Shown here piece by piece: positions 1-7,756 of a stretch of DNA of 64,000 nucleotides. The position numbers were made by a program, and so were the translations under genes. The stretch lies in assembly GCF_014836335.1 (NCBI RefSeq), contig NZ_JACSRA010000002.1, forward strand, positions 165,827 to 229,826, read 5' to 3'. The DNA is from Clostridium cibarium (GTDB lineage Bacteria; Bacillota; Clostridia; Clostridiales; Clostridiaceae). Numbering within the stretch: the stretch's first letter is position 1; each line of letters begins with the position of its first letter. The notes below the pieces were generated by a model that saw nothing but the letters and a program-made list of their open reading frames with translations, ran no database searches and was not told the origin of the DNA.

Positions 1-524
1 TAAGCCCAACAAGCTTCAAAATCTTCAGTTCCATAATCACCGCTATACCAAGTAGGAGTTTGTCCAGCACTTACAATCCTGTGCATATCTAGCATAACTT
101 TCAAACCTATCTTTTTGCAGTAAGCTATAACTGCATCCAAGACTTCTAAACTATTTTTCCCTTTTAAATCTGGATTAAGATAATCATTTGGTGAAGCAGG
201 CATTGGATATGTACCTTGCCTCCATTGATTTACTAATTCTACTGATAAAGGCACTCTTAAAATATTAAATCCGTTATTAGCAACTGTATCCAAAATGTTC
301 CATGGTGTATTTGCCCATATTCCATGAAAGGAATAATCTGGTGTTTCATTTCCAAACCAAGCTATACCAGTTAGTCGTACTTCATTACCATTTGCATCTA
401 AAATTTCACTTCCGTTTGTGTGTAAATAATCATCATTATTATCTGCAGCTAAAGCTGTCAATGGTGAATTTAAAAACACCATAGCTGCCATCATAACAGA
501 AATACACAATGACTTTCTTTTCAT
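1..524 (-). CDS. Secreted GH5 family glycosidase (cellulase-like), C-terminus beyond window
   Basis: Partial gene that runs off the left edge; 174 codons are visible. The start is an ATG at 524 preceded by a GAGGGGGAA Shine-Dalgarno. The N-terminus is a classic signal peptide (MKRKSLCISVMMAAMVF, then LTALAAD). The mature part begins with the hallmark opening of clostridial GH5 endoglucanases: LHTNGSEILDANGNEVRLTG, then IAWFG, a FNILRVPLS strand and a VMLDMHR segment. The catalytic NEP and second glutamate lie outside the window, so activity cannot be confirmed, nor can the presence of a dockerin. The gene is on the same strand as the cellulosome cluster but separated from it by the agr locus. 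Family knowledge: GH5 enzymes of this type are endo-beta-1,4-glucanases; a mannanase is less likely. Confidence 0.85.
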   Translation of the reverse strand, partial: MKRKSLCISVMMAAMVFLNSPLTALAADNNDDYLHTNGSEILDANGNEVRLTGIAWFGNETPDYSFHGIWANTPWNILDTVANNGFNILRVPLSVELVNQWRQGTYPMPASPNDYLNPDLKGKNSLEVLDAVIAYCKKIGLKVMLDMHRIVSAGQTPTWYSGDYGTEDFEACWA

Positions 525-583
525 AGATAATTTCCCCCTCAAATTTACTGAAACTACTGTCATTGCAATAGTTTTGTGCTATA

Positions 584-612
584 ATATTACATAATTACAT
601 ATAATATGTAAA
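584..612 (-). promoter_or_regulatory. Candidate sigma-A promoter of the GH5 gene
   Basis: Read on the minus strand, TTTACA (607-612) is followed by a 17-base spacer and TAATAT (584-589). This lies 60 bases upstream of the GH5 ATG. The sequence is AT-rich, so the match is only suggestive. Confidence 0.4.
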
Positions 613-661
613 GTGAAATAGCATAAAACGCCTGTATTTAAATCGCAAATGATATATTACT

Positions 662-1201
662 TTATAATCCTATCCAAATACACAAGTTAAATACTGAATG
701 ACAAATTATTGTTACCCATAATGATTTGTATTCTTTAAATAAATACCCAAAAGCTAAACTTACCATAGCTGTAGTTATGGATGATTGTAATATATTAGTG
801 CCCGAATTTATCCATGTAGGAATATGAAGACTTGTAAATATAAACGTAGTTATTAAATTTGCTGTCCAAAAACTATACTTACTATCTAACTTTTGTAAAA
901 GGAAACCCCTAACCGGTATTTCTTCAAGAAAACCTACAAGCATCCCGCTTATCCATAGTATTCCTATATTAAAATTCATATGAAATGATCCTATAAGTAT
1001 ATTTTTTATTATAAGCAGACCTATTAACATAAGACTTACTATAGTTCCAATTAAGATACCTTTTAACGAATTCTTAGTTAATTTCAGATATTCAAAGGGA
1101 TTAGTTTTTTCCACTTTATAAATATAAATGAATACAGGTACTATGAATATAAAAATATATATTGATAACATTGATAAAAAAAAGCTTGGACTTATTTCCA
1201 A
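662..1201 (-). CDS. CPBP family intramembrane metalloprotease beside agr
   Basis: Very hydrophobic protein of about 179 residues with several membrane segments. It has the CPBP (CAAX protease and bacteriocin-processing, ABI) motifs: EEIPVRG (EExxxR), a later HIPTW histidine and HSVFN (HxxxN) near the C-terminus. These are the metal-ligand positions of the family. A GTG at 1210 is also open, but AAAGAGG sits eight bases before the TTG at 1201, so I prefer 1201. The gene is divergent from agrB with only about 95 bases between them. Family knowledge: the CPBP protein MroQ of Staphylococcus aureus is needed for agr pheromone maturation or export. A role here in AgrD processing is inference from position and shared promoter sequence. 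Confidence 0.85.
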   Translation of the reverse strand: MEISPSFFLSMLSIYIFIFIVPVFIYIYKVEKTNPFEYLKLTKNSLKGILIGTIVSLMLIGLLIIKNILIGSFHMNFNIGILWISGMLVGFLEEIPVRGFLLQKLDSKYSFWTANLITTFIFTSLHIPTWINSGTNILQSSITTAMVSLAFGYLFKEYKSLWVTIICHSVFNLCIWIGL

Positions 1202-1246
1202 TTCAAACACCTCTTTGCAAAAATTATATATTTATTATATAGTAAA

Positions 1247-1263
1247 ATATGTTATTTTCATAA
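1247..1263. promoter_or_regulatory. 17-bp element shared with the agrD upstream region (copy 1)
   Basis: The plus strand reads ATATGTTATTTTCATAA between the divergent CPBP and agrB genes. It matches the agrD upstream region (4885-4901) at 14 of 17 positions, and the three differences are all transitions. Read toward CPBP, a TATAAT follows 24 bases after TTATG, much as at agrD. It is a candidate regulator site; the factor is unknown. Confidence 0.4.
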
Positions 1264-1296
1264 TAATAATAATGATGTAGAGAAAGGATTATTTTG

Positions 1297-1899
1297 ATGA
1301 TTGTTACAGATAAATTAACTAAAAAACTTACAAATTTTATCGGTGAAACACTTTCAAAATCTGATGAAGATTTGGAGAAAATTGAATATGGCATTAAAGT
1401 TATTTTTCTAAACCTATTTAAAATGATTATTTTATTTTCAACTGCTTATATTTTAGGAGTATTTAAATATACCCTTATAGCTCTTATTATATTTGCCATA
1501 TTTAGAACATTTGCTTCTGGAGCTCATGCAAATTCTAGCCTTCAATGCATTATACTAAACTACGTGCTTTTTCTTGGAAATGTCTATGTTAGCATGTATT
1601 TTCCTTTAAATAAATTATATATTTCTTTAATTTTTATAATTAGTTTAATACTTACTTATTTTTATGCTCCAGCAGATACTGCTGACCGTCCCTTAGTAAG
1701 CACAAAACTACGTAAGAGCTTAAAAATCAAATCATTACTAGTTGTTATATTTTTCTATATAATTTGCATGATTATAAAAAATGATATTTATATGAATTTA
1801 ATCACCTTTTCTATCTTAGAAGAAGCTTTAGTAATTACACCTGTAAGCTACAAAATTTTAGGTAAAACATATAACAATTACGAAAATATTCAATTATAG
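1297..1899 (+). CDS. agrB: AgrB accessory gene regulator protease
   Basis: Integral membrane cysteine endopeptidase of 200 residues that cleaves the C-terminal part of AgrD and forms the thiolactone pheromone. The start is the ATG at 1297, with AGAAAGGA eight bases upstream; the TTG at 1294 is less well placed. The catalytic pair is visible as His77 and Cys84 in GAHANSSLQC, the same numbering as the residues known in S. aureus AgrB. About six membrane helices can be seen after a charged N-terminus. It is followed by agrA after only about 60 bases, with no agrD in between, which is unusual; the likely agrD lies at 4688-4831 on the other strand. Length and motif make the identity firm. Confidence 0.95.
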   Translation: MIVTDKLTKKLTNFIGETLSKSDEDLEKIEYGIKVIFLNLFKMIILFSTAYILGVFKYTLIALIIFAIFRTFASGAHANSSLQCIILNYVLFLGNVYVSMYFPLNKLYISLIFIISLILTYFYAPADTADRPLVSTKLRKSLKIKSLLVVIFFYIICMIIKNDIYMNLITFSILEEALVITPVSYKILGKTYNNYENIQL

Positions 1900-1958
1900 A
1901 CATAATAATGTAAATAATGTTATAATATAATGTACACTTTTTTATGGGGGGAACATTA

Positions 1959-2690
1959 ATGAATATAATACTTTGTGAAGATAACTCACGCCAAAGAAAA
2001 GATTTTGAAGATATGATAACAAATGAAATAAATGATTTAGATTTTAAAATTGTTCTTTCTACAAATAATCCAAACAAAGTTATTAAACATGTAGAGGATA
2101 ATTTATCAAGTAATTTTATTTACTTTCTAGATATTGATTTACAAAGTGATATAAATGGAATAGAGTTAGCTAAAAAAATTAGAAAATACGATTCATCTGG
2201 TTATATAATATTTTTAACAGCTCATGCTGAATTAACACTTTTAACATTCCAATATAAAGTAAGAGCTATGGATTATATACTAAAAGGGGACAACCATTTA
2301 GTTAGACAAAAAATTCATGATTGTATAACTCAAATTTGCACTGATATATCAAATAGTAGGCATAAAAAAAGTAATATAATTCCTATTGATATTGGAAATA
2401 ATCTTGTATTTTTTGATTTAGACGAGGTTCTATTTTTCGAAACAGCTGATACTGAACATAAGATTAGAGTGCATACTTCTTCAGGGTATTCTGAATTTTA
2501 CGGAACCTTAAAAGATATCGAAAGCACCTTAACTCCGTCATACTATAAACCACATAGATCTTATTTAGTAAATACTAAGATGATTAAATCTATAGATAAA
2601 GAGAACTTAATTATACATATGAATAATGGCGAAACGTGCTATGTGGCATCACGTTACTTAAAGGGACTGTTACAAAAATGTTTAAAGTAA
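1959..2690 (+). CDS. agrA: AgrA-type LytTR response regulator
   Basis: Response regulator of 243 residues. The receiver domain (1-125) starts MNIILCEDN and has the phosphoacceptor Asp58 in YFLDIDL, as in AgrA. The C-terminal LytTR DNA-binding domain (about 140-243) includes HRSYLVN and a VASRYLKG ending. The ATG at 1959 follows a GGGGGGAA Shine-Dalgarno; the in-frame ATG at 1944 lies upstream of that site and is not used. It sits between agrB and the two AgrC-like sensors. Family knowledge: phosphorylated AgrA binds direct repeats upstream of agr promoters. Likely targets here are the agrD and CPBP promoters, possibly also the cellulosome genes, but that is inference. Confidence 0.9.
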   Translation: MNIILCEDNSRQRKDFEDMITNEINDLDFKIVLSTNNPNKVIKHVEDNLSSNFIYFLDIDLQSDINGIELAKKIRKYDSSGYIIFLTAHAELTLLTFQYKVRAMDYILKGDNHLVRQKIHDCITQICTDISNSRHKKSNIIPIDIGNNLVFFDLDEVLFFETADTEHKIRVHTSSGYSEFYGTLKDIESTLTPSYYKPHRSYLVNTKMIKSIDKENLIIHMNNGETCYVASRYLKGLLQKCLK

Positions 2691-2772
2691 AGTAATGAAG
2701 AAAAATAATTTAAATCTTTATTAAAATATAAACGTATTCAATTTGTTTTTAGTAAGAAAGGACTGTATTATT

Positions 2773-3249
2773 TTGTCATACTTAGTTTTAAATGTGCTTC
2801 TTTCTTGTATAATGTCGCTTATTATGATTTTACCAATAGTGTGTTTTAGTAATTTACTTGTTAAAAAAAAGTTTTTTTTTGTAATTTTATTTATTAACTA
2901 TTTATGCATTACATCCTTCCATCTAAATATGAAGGATGTAATTTGCTTGTGTATATTACTTTTCACTTCATTTATCTATTTATATTTTAACTATAAGAAT
3001 ATACTGTATCCTATAATAACTATTATATTAATTAATATTGTTATATCTTTAAGTGATTATATAACCGAATTTTTATTTACAAATGTAGTAAAACTTGCTT
3101 TATCTGAAATAGAAGAAAGCAAACTACTTTATTTGTTGTTTGCTTTTTCAACATTATTAATATCTTGCTTTATAAGCAAAATTTTAAAGGTTCTTTTCAT
3201 TAATATGAAAAAGTTATATCGTAATTATAATATAACTAAAGGAAAATAA
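2773..3249 (+). CDS. Truncated AgrC paralogue: sensor domain without kinase
   Basis: Membrane protein of about 158 residues with five to six hydrophobic helices and no kinase motif. The best start is the TTG at 2773, with AAGAAAGGA about ten bases upstream; a more upstream TTG at 2743 lacks such a site. The middle aligns with the sensor domain of the next gene: IYLYFNYKNILYPIITIILI against IYLFLISKNVIYSIFISLVT, then a shared SD..T.F.F motif. The gene ends in a lysine-rich tail with a proper stop, so it looks like a gene in its own right, not a frameshifted fragment. It lies between agrA and agrC. It could be a decoy receptor, an AIP-binding modulator or a decaying duplicate; I cannot distinguish these. 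Confidence 0.7.
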   Translation: MSYLVLNVLLSCIMSLIMILPIVCFSNLLVKKKFFFVILFINYLCITSFHLNMKDVICLCILLFTSFIYLYFNYKNILYPIITIILINIVISLSDYITEFLFTNVVKLALSEIEESKLLYLLFAFSTLLISCFISKILKVLFINMKKLYRNYNITKGK

Positions 3250-3255
3250 GATAAT

Positions 3256-3300
3256 AAAAATATTAAATTATCTTAATACATTAGTTGATTTAATATTTTT
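3256..3300 (+). terminator. AT-rich hairpin between truncated sensor and agrC
   Basis: The perfect 13-bp arms AAAAATATTAAAT (3256-3268) and ATTTAATATTTTT (3288-3300) are separated by 19 bases. The stem contains no G-C pair and its U-run forms part of the stem. It is at most a weak attenuator or processing site before agrC. Confidence 0.3.
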
Positions 3301-3317
3301 TTGAAAGGTGGTTTAGA

Positions 3318-4661
3318 ATGTCGACTTTAGTTTTTAAAATATTATATCCTCTAATAATGGCAATTATGTTATATGAACCAGTTATTATTCTTAGTTCTTT
3401 AAAATTATATAAGAAAAAACTTTCTATCTTCTTTTTGCTTGCTTATATATTTATATTTTTAGCACAAGGTCAAACAAAGAATAAATATGCGTTACTAGTA
3501 TCAATTTTCTGTGCAACAATTTATTTGTTTTTAATCAGTAAAAATGTTATATATTCCATTTTTATTAGTTTAGTTACTATGATTATTTTAATAACAAGTG
3601 ATTCCTTTACAGGTTTCATTTTTATGCAAGTTTTTAATTTATCCTATTTTCAAATAACATCAAATATTAATCTATATTTTATTATGGGAATTCTAATTTT
3701 ATTTTCAACAACAATTATATGCATAGTACTAAACCGCTTAATAGGTTTTAACAAAATATACAATTATTTTAATATGTTATTAAATAAATATTCAGAATTT
3801 AAACTTGTTATTAATTTAGTTTCAGCTTTTATGGCTTTAATAATTTATATACTATTATTCAGCAAATTATTTGTTTTTGTTGATAGCACAATAGTTCTAG
3901 TATATGCCATATGCTCTTTTCTGTTATTTATATTTTCTGTTACTATAGTATATATATCTATTTATTCCATTAAATTATCAATAAATCAAGATGTTGTTGA
4001 CAAAGAAAATAAGCAACTAAAAGAATATTCTACAATGCTTGAAAATATGTCAACTGACTTAAGACGATTCAAACATGATTATATAAATATCCTTTCAACC
4101 CTTGGAGAATTTATTAATGAAAAAGATATTAGTGGATTAGAAGAATATTATAAAAGCGAATTACTTCCTGAAAGTAATAAGATAATTAATAGGGATAAAT
4201 ATGTATCGCTACTTAAAAATATTAAAATTACTCCACTAAAGGCTCTAATATCTTCAAAAATAATTTATGCTCAATCAAGAGGTATCGATACTAGGGTTGA
4301 AATATTAGATGAAATTGATGAACTTCCTATTAGAACCTTTGATATATGCAGGATAATAGGAATATTCTTAGATAATGCAATAGAAGCTACCTTATTATGC
4401 GATAAAAAACTTATTCATTTAGCCTTTGTAAAAACTGATGATTCTATAGTTATTATTATTTTAAACACCTGCTTAGAGGATTCTCCGCCAGTCTATAAAA
4501 TTTATAACAAAGATTTTTCAACTAAAGGTACAGATAGAGGAATAGGTTTAAAAACAGTTAAAGATATGCTAAATGATAATTATAAACATATCTTATTAAA
4601 CACTACAATGGAAAATTGCACTTTTAAACAAGAAATGATTATAAATAAAAGCGATAACTAA
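3318..4661 (+). CDS. agrC: AgrC-type sensor histidine kinase
   Basis: Protein of 447 residues. The N-terminal polytopic sensor (about 1-225) has roughly six membrane helices. It is followed by a coiled linker (about 225-245), the phosphoacceptor His253 in FKHDYINIL and a GHKL ATPase domain with DNAIEA and RGIGLKTV. This HPK10 arrangement is typical of AgrC receptors of thiolactone peptides. The start is an ATG with GAAAGGTGG upstream. The protein should phosphorylate the LytTR regulator encoded upstream. Its 3' end overlaps the left arm of a bidirectional terminator, beyond which the AgrD-like gene is read convergently. Confidence 0.93.
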   Translation: MSTLVFKILYPLIMAIMLYEPVIILSSLKLYKKKLSIFFLLAYIFIFLAQGQTKNKYALLVSIFCATIYLFLISKNVIYSIFISLVTMIILITSDSFTGFIFMQVFNLSYFQITSNINLYFIMGILILFSTTIICIVLNRLIGFNKIYNYFNMLLNKYSEFKLVINLVSAFMALIIYILLFSKLFVFVDSTIVLVYAICSFLLFIFSVTIVYISIYSIKLSINQDVVDKENKQLKEYSTMLENMSTDLRRFKHDYINILSTLGEFINEKDISGLEEYYKSELLPESNKIINRDKYVSLLKNIKITPLKALISSKIIYAQSRGIDTRVEILDEIDELPIRTFDICRIIGIFLDNAIEATLLCDKKLIHLAFVKTDDSIVIIILNTCLEDSPPVYKIYNKDFSTKGTDRGIGLKTVKDMLNDNYKHILLNTTMENCTFKQEMIINKSDN

Positions 4662-4678
4662 TTTTAGTTATCGCTTTT
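4647..4678. terminator. Bidirectional terminator between agrC and agrD
   Basis: AAAAGCGATAACTAA (4647-4661) pairs perfectly with TTAGTTATCGCTTTT (4664-4678) across a two-base gap, with T-rich sequence on both sides. It serves both convergent genes. Confidence 0.8.
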
Positions 4679-4687
4679 ATTTACTTT

Positions 4688-4831
4688 TTATTCTACTTTA
4701 TATAATGATTTAGGCATCTTTGGTTCTTCAAAAAATAACCAAAAACACAAAGATGATGATGTAGTTGCAGCTAACATAGCAATTGCAGAAATAAGTAGTG
4801 CCATAGATTTCTTAAATTTAAAAGACTTCAT
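4688..4831 (-). CDS. agrD: AgrD-like autoinducing peptide precursor
   Basis: Small ORF of 47 residues. It starts with an ATG at 4831 behind an AAAGGGGTAAG Shine-Dalgarno. The N-terminal half is a basic, amphipathic leader (MKSFKFKKSMALLISAIAML). It is followed by a short serine/threonine stretch, a single cysteine (Cys29) in SLCFWLF and an acidic-proline tail, EEPKMPKSL. This matches the AgrD layout: leader, cysteine-containing core with bulky hydrophobics, then a conserved E-P-x-x-P-x-x-L recognition tail. The predicted thiolactone ring would be C29-F33 (CFWLF), by analogy with other AIPs. It lies on the strand opposite agrBAC instead of directly after agrB. The exact mature peptide cannot be read from sequence. 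Confidence 0.85.
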   Translation of the reverse strand: MKSFKFKKSMALLISAIAMLAATTSSSLCFWLFFEEPKMPKSLYKVE

Positions 4832-4869
4832 TCTTCACTTACCCCTTTCCAAGTATCGTTTACATACCA

Positions 4870-4916
4870 ATTATAGCACAATTTACATATTGTTTTCATA
4901 ACTTTTATGTAAAGTT
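4870..4916 (-). promoter_or_regulatory. agrD promoter with shared element (copy 2) and inverted repeat
   Basis: Read on the minus strand, there is a clean TATAAT -10 (4870-4875) about 39 bases before the agrD ATG and only a poor -35 (TGAAAA or ATGAAA), which fits an activator-dependent promoter. The -35 region overlaps the element ACATATTGTTTTCATAA (4885-4901), shared with the CPBP/agrB gap. It also abuts an inverted repeat AACTTTTATGTAAAGTT (4900-4916). The binding factor, perhaps the LytTR regulator, is inferred. Confidence 0.5.
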
Positions 4917-4936
4917 TACTATTTTTTAATAAAAGA

Positions 4937-4977
4937 AAAAGTATCTAAACAAAGTTTTCCTTTGTTTAGATACTTTT
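4937..4977 (-). terminator. Terminator of the cellulosome operon
   Basis: The 18-bp perfect stem AAAAGTATCTAAACAAAG (4937-4954) pairs with CTTTGTTTAGATACTTTT (4960-4977), with a five-base loop. On the minus strand it is followed by a T-rich run. It lies 50 bases after the last GH9 gene and insulates it from agrD. Confidence 0.85.
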
Positions 4978-5028
4978 AAATCTTCCTTTATAATAATACT
5001 TGCTTTCTTAGTAGAACCTTACTGATAA

Positions 5029-7716
5029 TTAAAGCATATCATAAAGTTCAAACAAATCAGAAATATCTATTTCTCCATCTTTATTAACATCTGCATTTTT
5101 CTCATTAATCTTGTTGCTTGGATTTAATAAATACTTCTTCAATGCAATAGAATCAGCCATTGTAACTTCACCGTCTCCATCTACGTCTCCTAGAAGTACA
5201 TCTGGACCATTACCGTTATCATCCATATAAGATGAAATCCATGCAAATGGTGCGTTCCAGTTAATTGTAATTTCATTAGTTGACCATGATTCTATATTAT
5301 CCATAAAGCATTTTTCTGAAGCCATTTCTCCTGGTTGCCATCCTGAACCCTTTACCCATGGATCTTGTAATCCTGAATTTGGTCCACCTGACATACATCC
5401 TGCTGGTGCATGTGGGAATGCAGGGTCAGTTTGATATGACCAAAAACGATGATGTGGATTTTCTAATGGATTAGAACCATATCCAGTTATATAACTTTGA
5501 ACATTTGGATTACATCCAAGTAGATAGTCCATAACTCTTGAAGCACCATCAATATACTTGCTTGTATTTGGACTAAAATCATTTGCATAAGCCATTAATA
5601 TAGCAGAGTTAGCGACAAATGAATTTGATCCCCATGGAAGTCCTGTGATTTTCTTAGTTGAATCTGAAGGAAGTCCTGCTTGTGTAGATGATAATTCACT
5701 TTCATTAATTGGAATACCATATCCCTGATTATTTTCTATATCGATAAATTTATCAGCTGCTGCCTTTATATTATCTCTAGCCTTTTCAACATCTGCAGAA
5801 GGTAAATTAGTCTTTACTGAAGCTAAAGTAATAGTTCCTAATCCTTGAACATTACCCCAGTCAAAGCATCCAACTGTACCGTTATCTTCTCCTCCAGTTA
5901 ATGTAGTAGGCATTTCTAAATAATGCTTAGAAGTCTTAGCATAATCAAGATATTGTTGATCCCCTGTAGTTGCATATAATTCACATGCTGCCCAGTAGAA
6001 TTCATCTCCTACATAGTTATCACCGTAAGCTCCACCACCTACGCTACCTTTAATAGGAGCTAAAATATCTGGATGCTTCTCTGCTGCTTTCCATGCTGTT
6101 TCAGCTGCATCTTGGCATGTTTTCGCAAACTTTGGATCTATATCCTTCCATAAACGAGCTGCTTGTGAAGTAACTGCTGCAAAGTTCAATGTAGCTGCTG
6201 TACTTGGTGGTTGTAAATAACGATCTTCATCATCTTGGTCAGGTCTCATTCCAAGGGCAGTCCAACGTTCATCATGAGCTTTATGATGTACCATACCAGC
6301 ATATTCTTGATTAAGTTCCTTTGGTATTTGCATCTTTAAGAACATTTCTACATTCCAACGAGATTCATCAAGAATATCAGGAATATTATTGCCACTTTCA
6401 GGGATATTCATTGTGTTATCTCCAAATGGAGCCTTTGTTAAATCTTGTCCCTTTTCTTTAGCTCTTTCATATTGATTCATCATAGTCCAGGTAGAAATAC
6501 CACCATTTACTATATACTTACCATGGTCTCCAGCATCATACCAACCACCAGTTACATCTAGTGAATAGTTACCTGGATACCAATTTGCTTTATTATCTGA
6601 AGTAGTTTTAGCATTTTGTAAAATATCCTTTGGATGTCCAGCTGGTCTAGCCAAATCTTTAGTTCCGCAGTATGGCATTTTTATCTCTATACCACTTCTA
6701 TTGTGATAGAAATATTTTATTGCATCAGACTTCATCTTTGTATATAAATTCTTGCCTATTTCAAAAGGTAAACTTTCATAACTAGATACCTTTGCTTGAA
6801 CATCTGACTTATTAACTGCTAATTTATATCCCTTTCCTTCTTGCTTAAAGGATGAGAAATCAATTGTGTGTACTTTATCTCCTGAAGCATGATCATCTCC
6901 AAATACTGTTGTCATTCCTGAATCAACAACATTATTGCTAGAATCTAATAACTTCCAAGGAATAGGACTTGTAGATTCTGATAATACAGTAGCCTTCTTT
7001 TCACGATTTGGAAGATATCCAACTTGGTTTACACGTATTGCATTAGTTGGTTCTGGTGTTGTTTTTTTGTAACCAATAAATTGTGGATCATCTAAATATA
7101 TATTATCAAAAGAGAACTTATATCCCATTTCTGATGCAGCACAATCTCCAGCTAAGTGGAATGCAAATTCACATTTAGGATCAGTTTCATCATTCATAGT
7201 GAACTCTGAAGTTACTGTTTTGGGAACACCTGCTTGTAAATCATATGGATTCCAGTTGTTATTCCAGTATTCTTTATATGGTTTACCTTGTTGACCTATC
7301 TTAGGATATATCTTACAGTTATGATCTGCAGTAACTGTAAACTTTACAGTGTAGTGATGTCCTCTTTCAAGTGTTAATCCTCTATGACGGAATTGTACTG
7401 CCCATCTATTATCCTTAGTAGGTGGTGTTTGAATCTTATTTATAGTAACATTGTAAGTTCCTCCTGAAATATCAAAAGTACCTTCTGCTGGATAAGTTTC
7501 AACTTCTGTCCATGGCAATCCAACACGATTTTCAAATGTACTATTTCTTATTAAGTGACCTTGGCTTTCATATTCATCGTTACTATTAGAAGCACTTGTT
7601 AAGTTCACTTCAGCAGCATTAACCTTTGAATTGCTATAGTTTGCAGTAGGTGTAACTAAAGTTACACTTACTGTCATAGCTGAAAGAACCAAACATAATA
7701 ATTTTTTCTTTATCAT
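5029..7716 (-). CDS. Cellulosomal GH9 cellulase, CBM4-Ig-GH9-dockerin
   Basis: Protein of 895 residues. Order: signal peptide (1-35), CBM4-like beta-sandwich (about 50-212, starting LIRNSTFEN), Ig-like domain (about 225-320, IRVNQVGYLP), GH9 (alpha/alpha)6 barrel (about 330-835) and type I dockerin (842-895). Catalytic residues are visible: Asp394 and Asp397 in GWYDAGDHGKY and general acid Glu815 in STNEITINW. The architecture equals Cel9E of C. cellulolyticum, which acts processively on cellulose. The dockerin has two calcium loops ([24 protein letters not shown]). It is the last gene of the operon, 40 bases after GH48, and is followed by the terminator at 4937-4977. The start has a GGGGGAGAAAG site. 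Confidence 0.94.
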   Translation of the reverse strand: MIKKKLLCLVLSAMTVSVTLVTPTANYSNSKVNAAEVNLTSASNSNDEYESQGHLIRNSTFENRVGLPWTEVETYPAEGTFDISGGTYNVTINKIQTPPTKDNRWAVQFRHRGLTLERGHHYTVKFTVTADHNCKIYPKIGQQGKPYKEYWNNNWNPYDLQAGVPKTVTSEFTMNDETDPKCEFAFHLAGDCAASEMGYKFSFDNIYLDDPQFIGYKKTTPEPTNAIRVNQVGYLPNREKKATVLSESTSPIPWKLLDSSNNVVDSGMTTVFGDDHASGDKVHTIDFSSFKQEGKGYKLAVNKSDVQAKVSSYESLPFEIGKNLYTKMKSDAIKYFYHNRSGIEIKMPYCGTKDLARPAGHPKDILQNAKTTSDNKANWYPGNYSLDVTGGWYDAGDHGKYIVNGGISTWTMMNQYERAKEKGQDLTKAPFGDNTMNIPESGNNIPDILDESRWNVEMFLKMQIPKELNQEYAGMVHHKAHDERWTALGMRPDQDDEDRYLQPPSTAATLNFAAVTSQAARLWKDIDPKFAKTCQDAAETAWKAAEKHPDILAPIKGSVGGGAYGDNYVGDEFYWAACELYATTGDQQYLDYAKTSKHYLEMPTTLTGGEDNGTVGCFDWGNVQGLGTITLASVKTNLPSADVEKARDNIKAAADKFIDIENNQGYGIPINESELSSTQAGLPSDSTKKITGLPWGSNSFVANSAILMAYANDFSPNTSKYIDGASRVMDYLLGCNPNVQSYITGYGSNPLENPHHRFWSYQTDPAFPHAPAGCMSGGPNSGLQDPWVKGSGWQPGEMASEKCFMDNIESWSTNEITINWNAPFAWISSYMDDNGNGPDVLLGDVDGDGEVTMADSIALKKYLLNPSNKINEKNADVNKDGEIDISDLFELYDML

Positions 7717-7756
7717 TCTTTCTCCCCCTTAAATTTTTATAACTTTTCACACCAAA

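Noticed and set aside
1900..1958. agrD at its normal position between agrB and agrA
   Set aside because: Only about 60 AT-rich bases with no ORF holding a cysteine core; the true candidate is on the other strand at 4688-4831.
1835..2077. 80-codon minus-strand ORF across the agrB-agrA junction
   Set aside because: It overlaps two well-supported genes and has no ribosome site or family resemblance.
3256..3300. Strong terminator separating the truncated AgrC from agrC
   Set aside because: The stem is purely A-T and the loop long, so I keep it only as a weak signal; the genes are probably cotranscribed.
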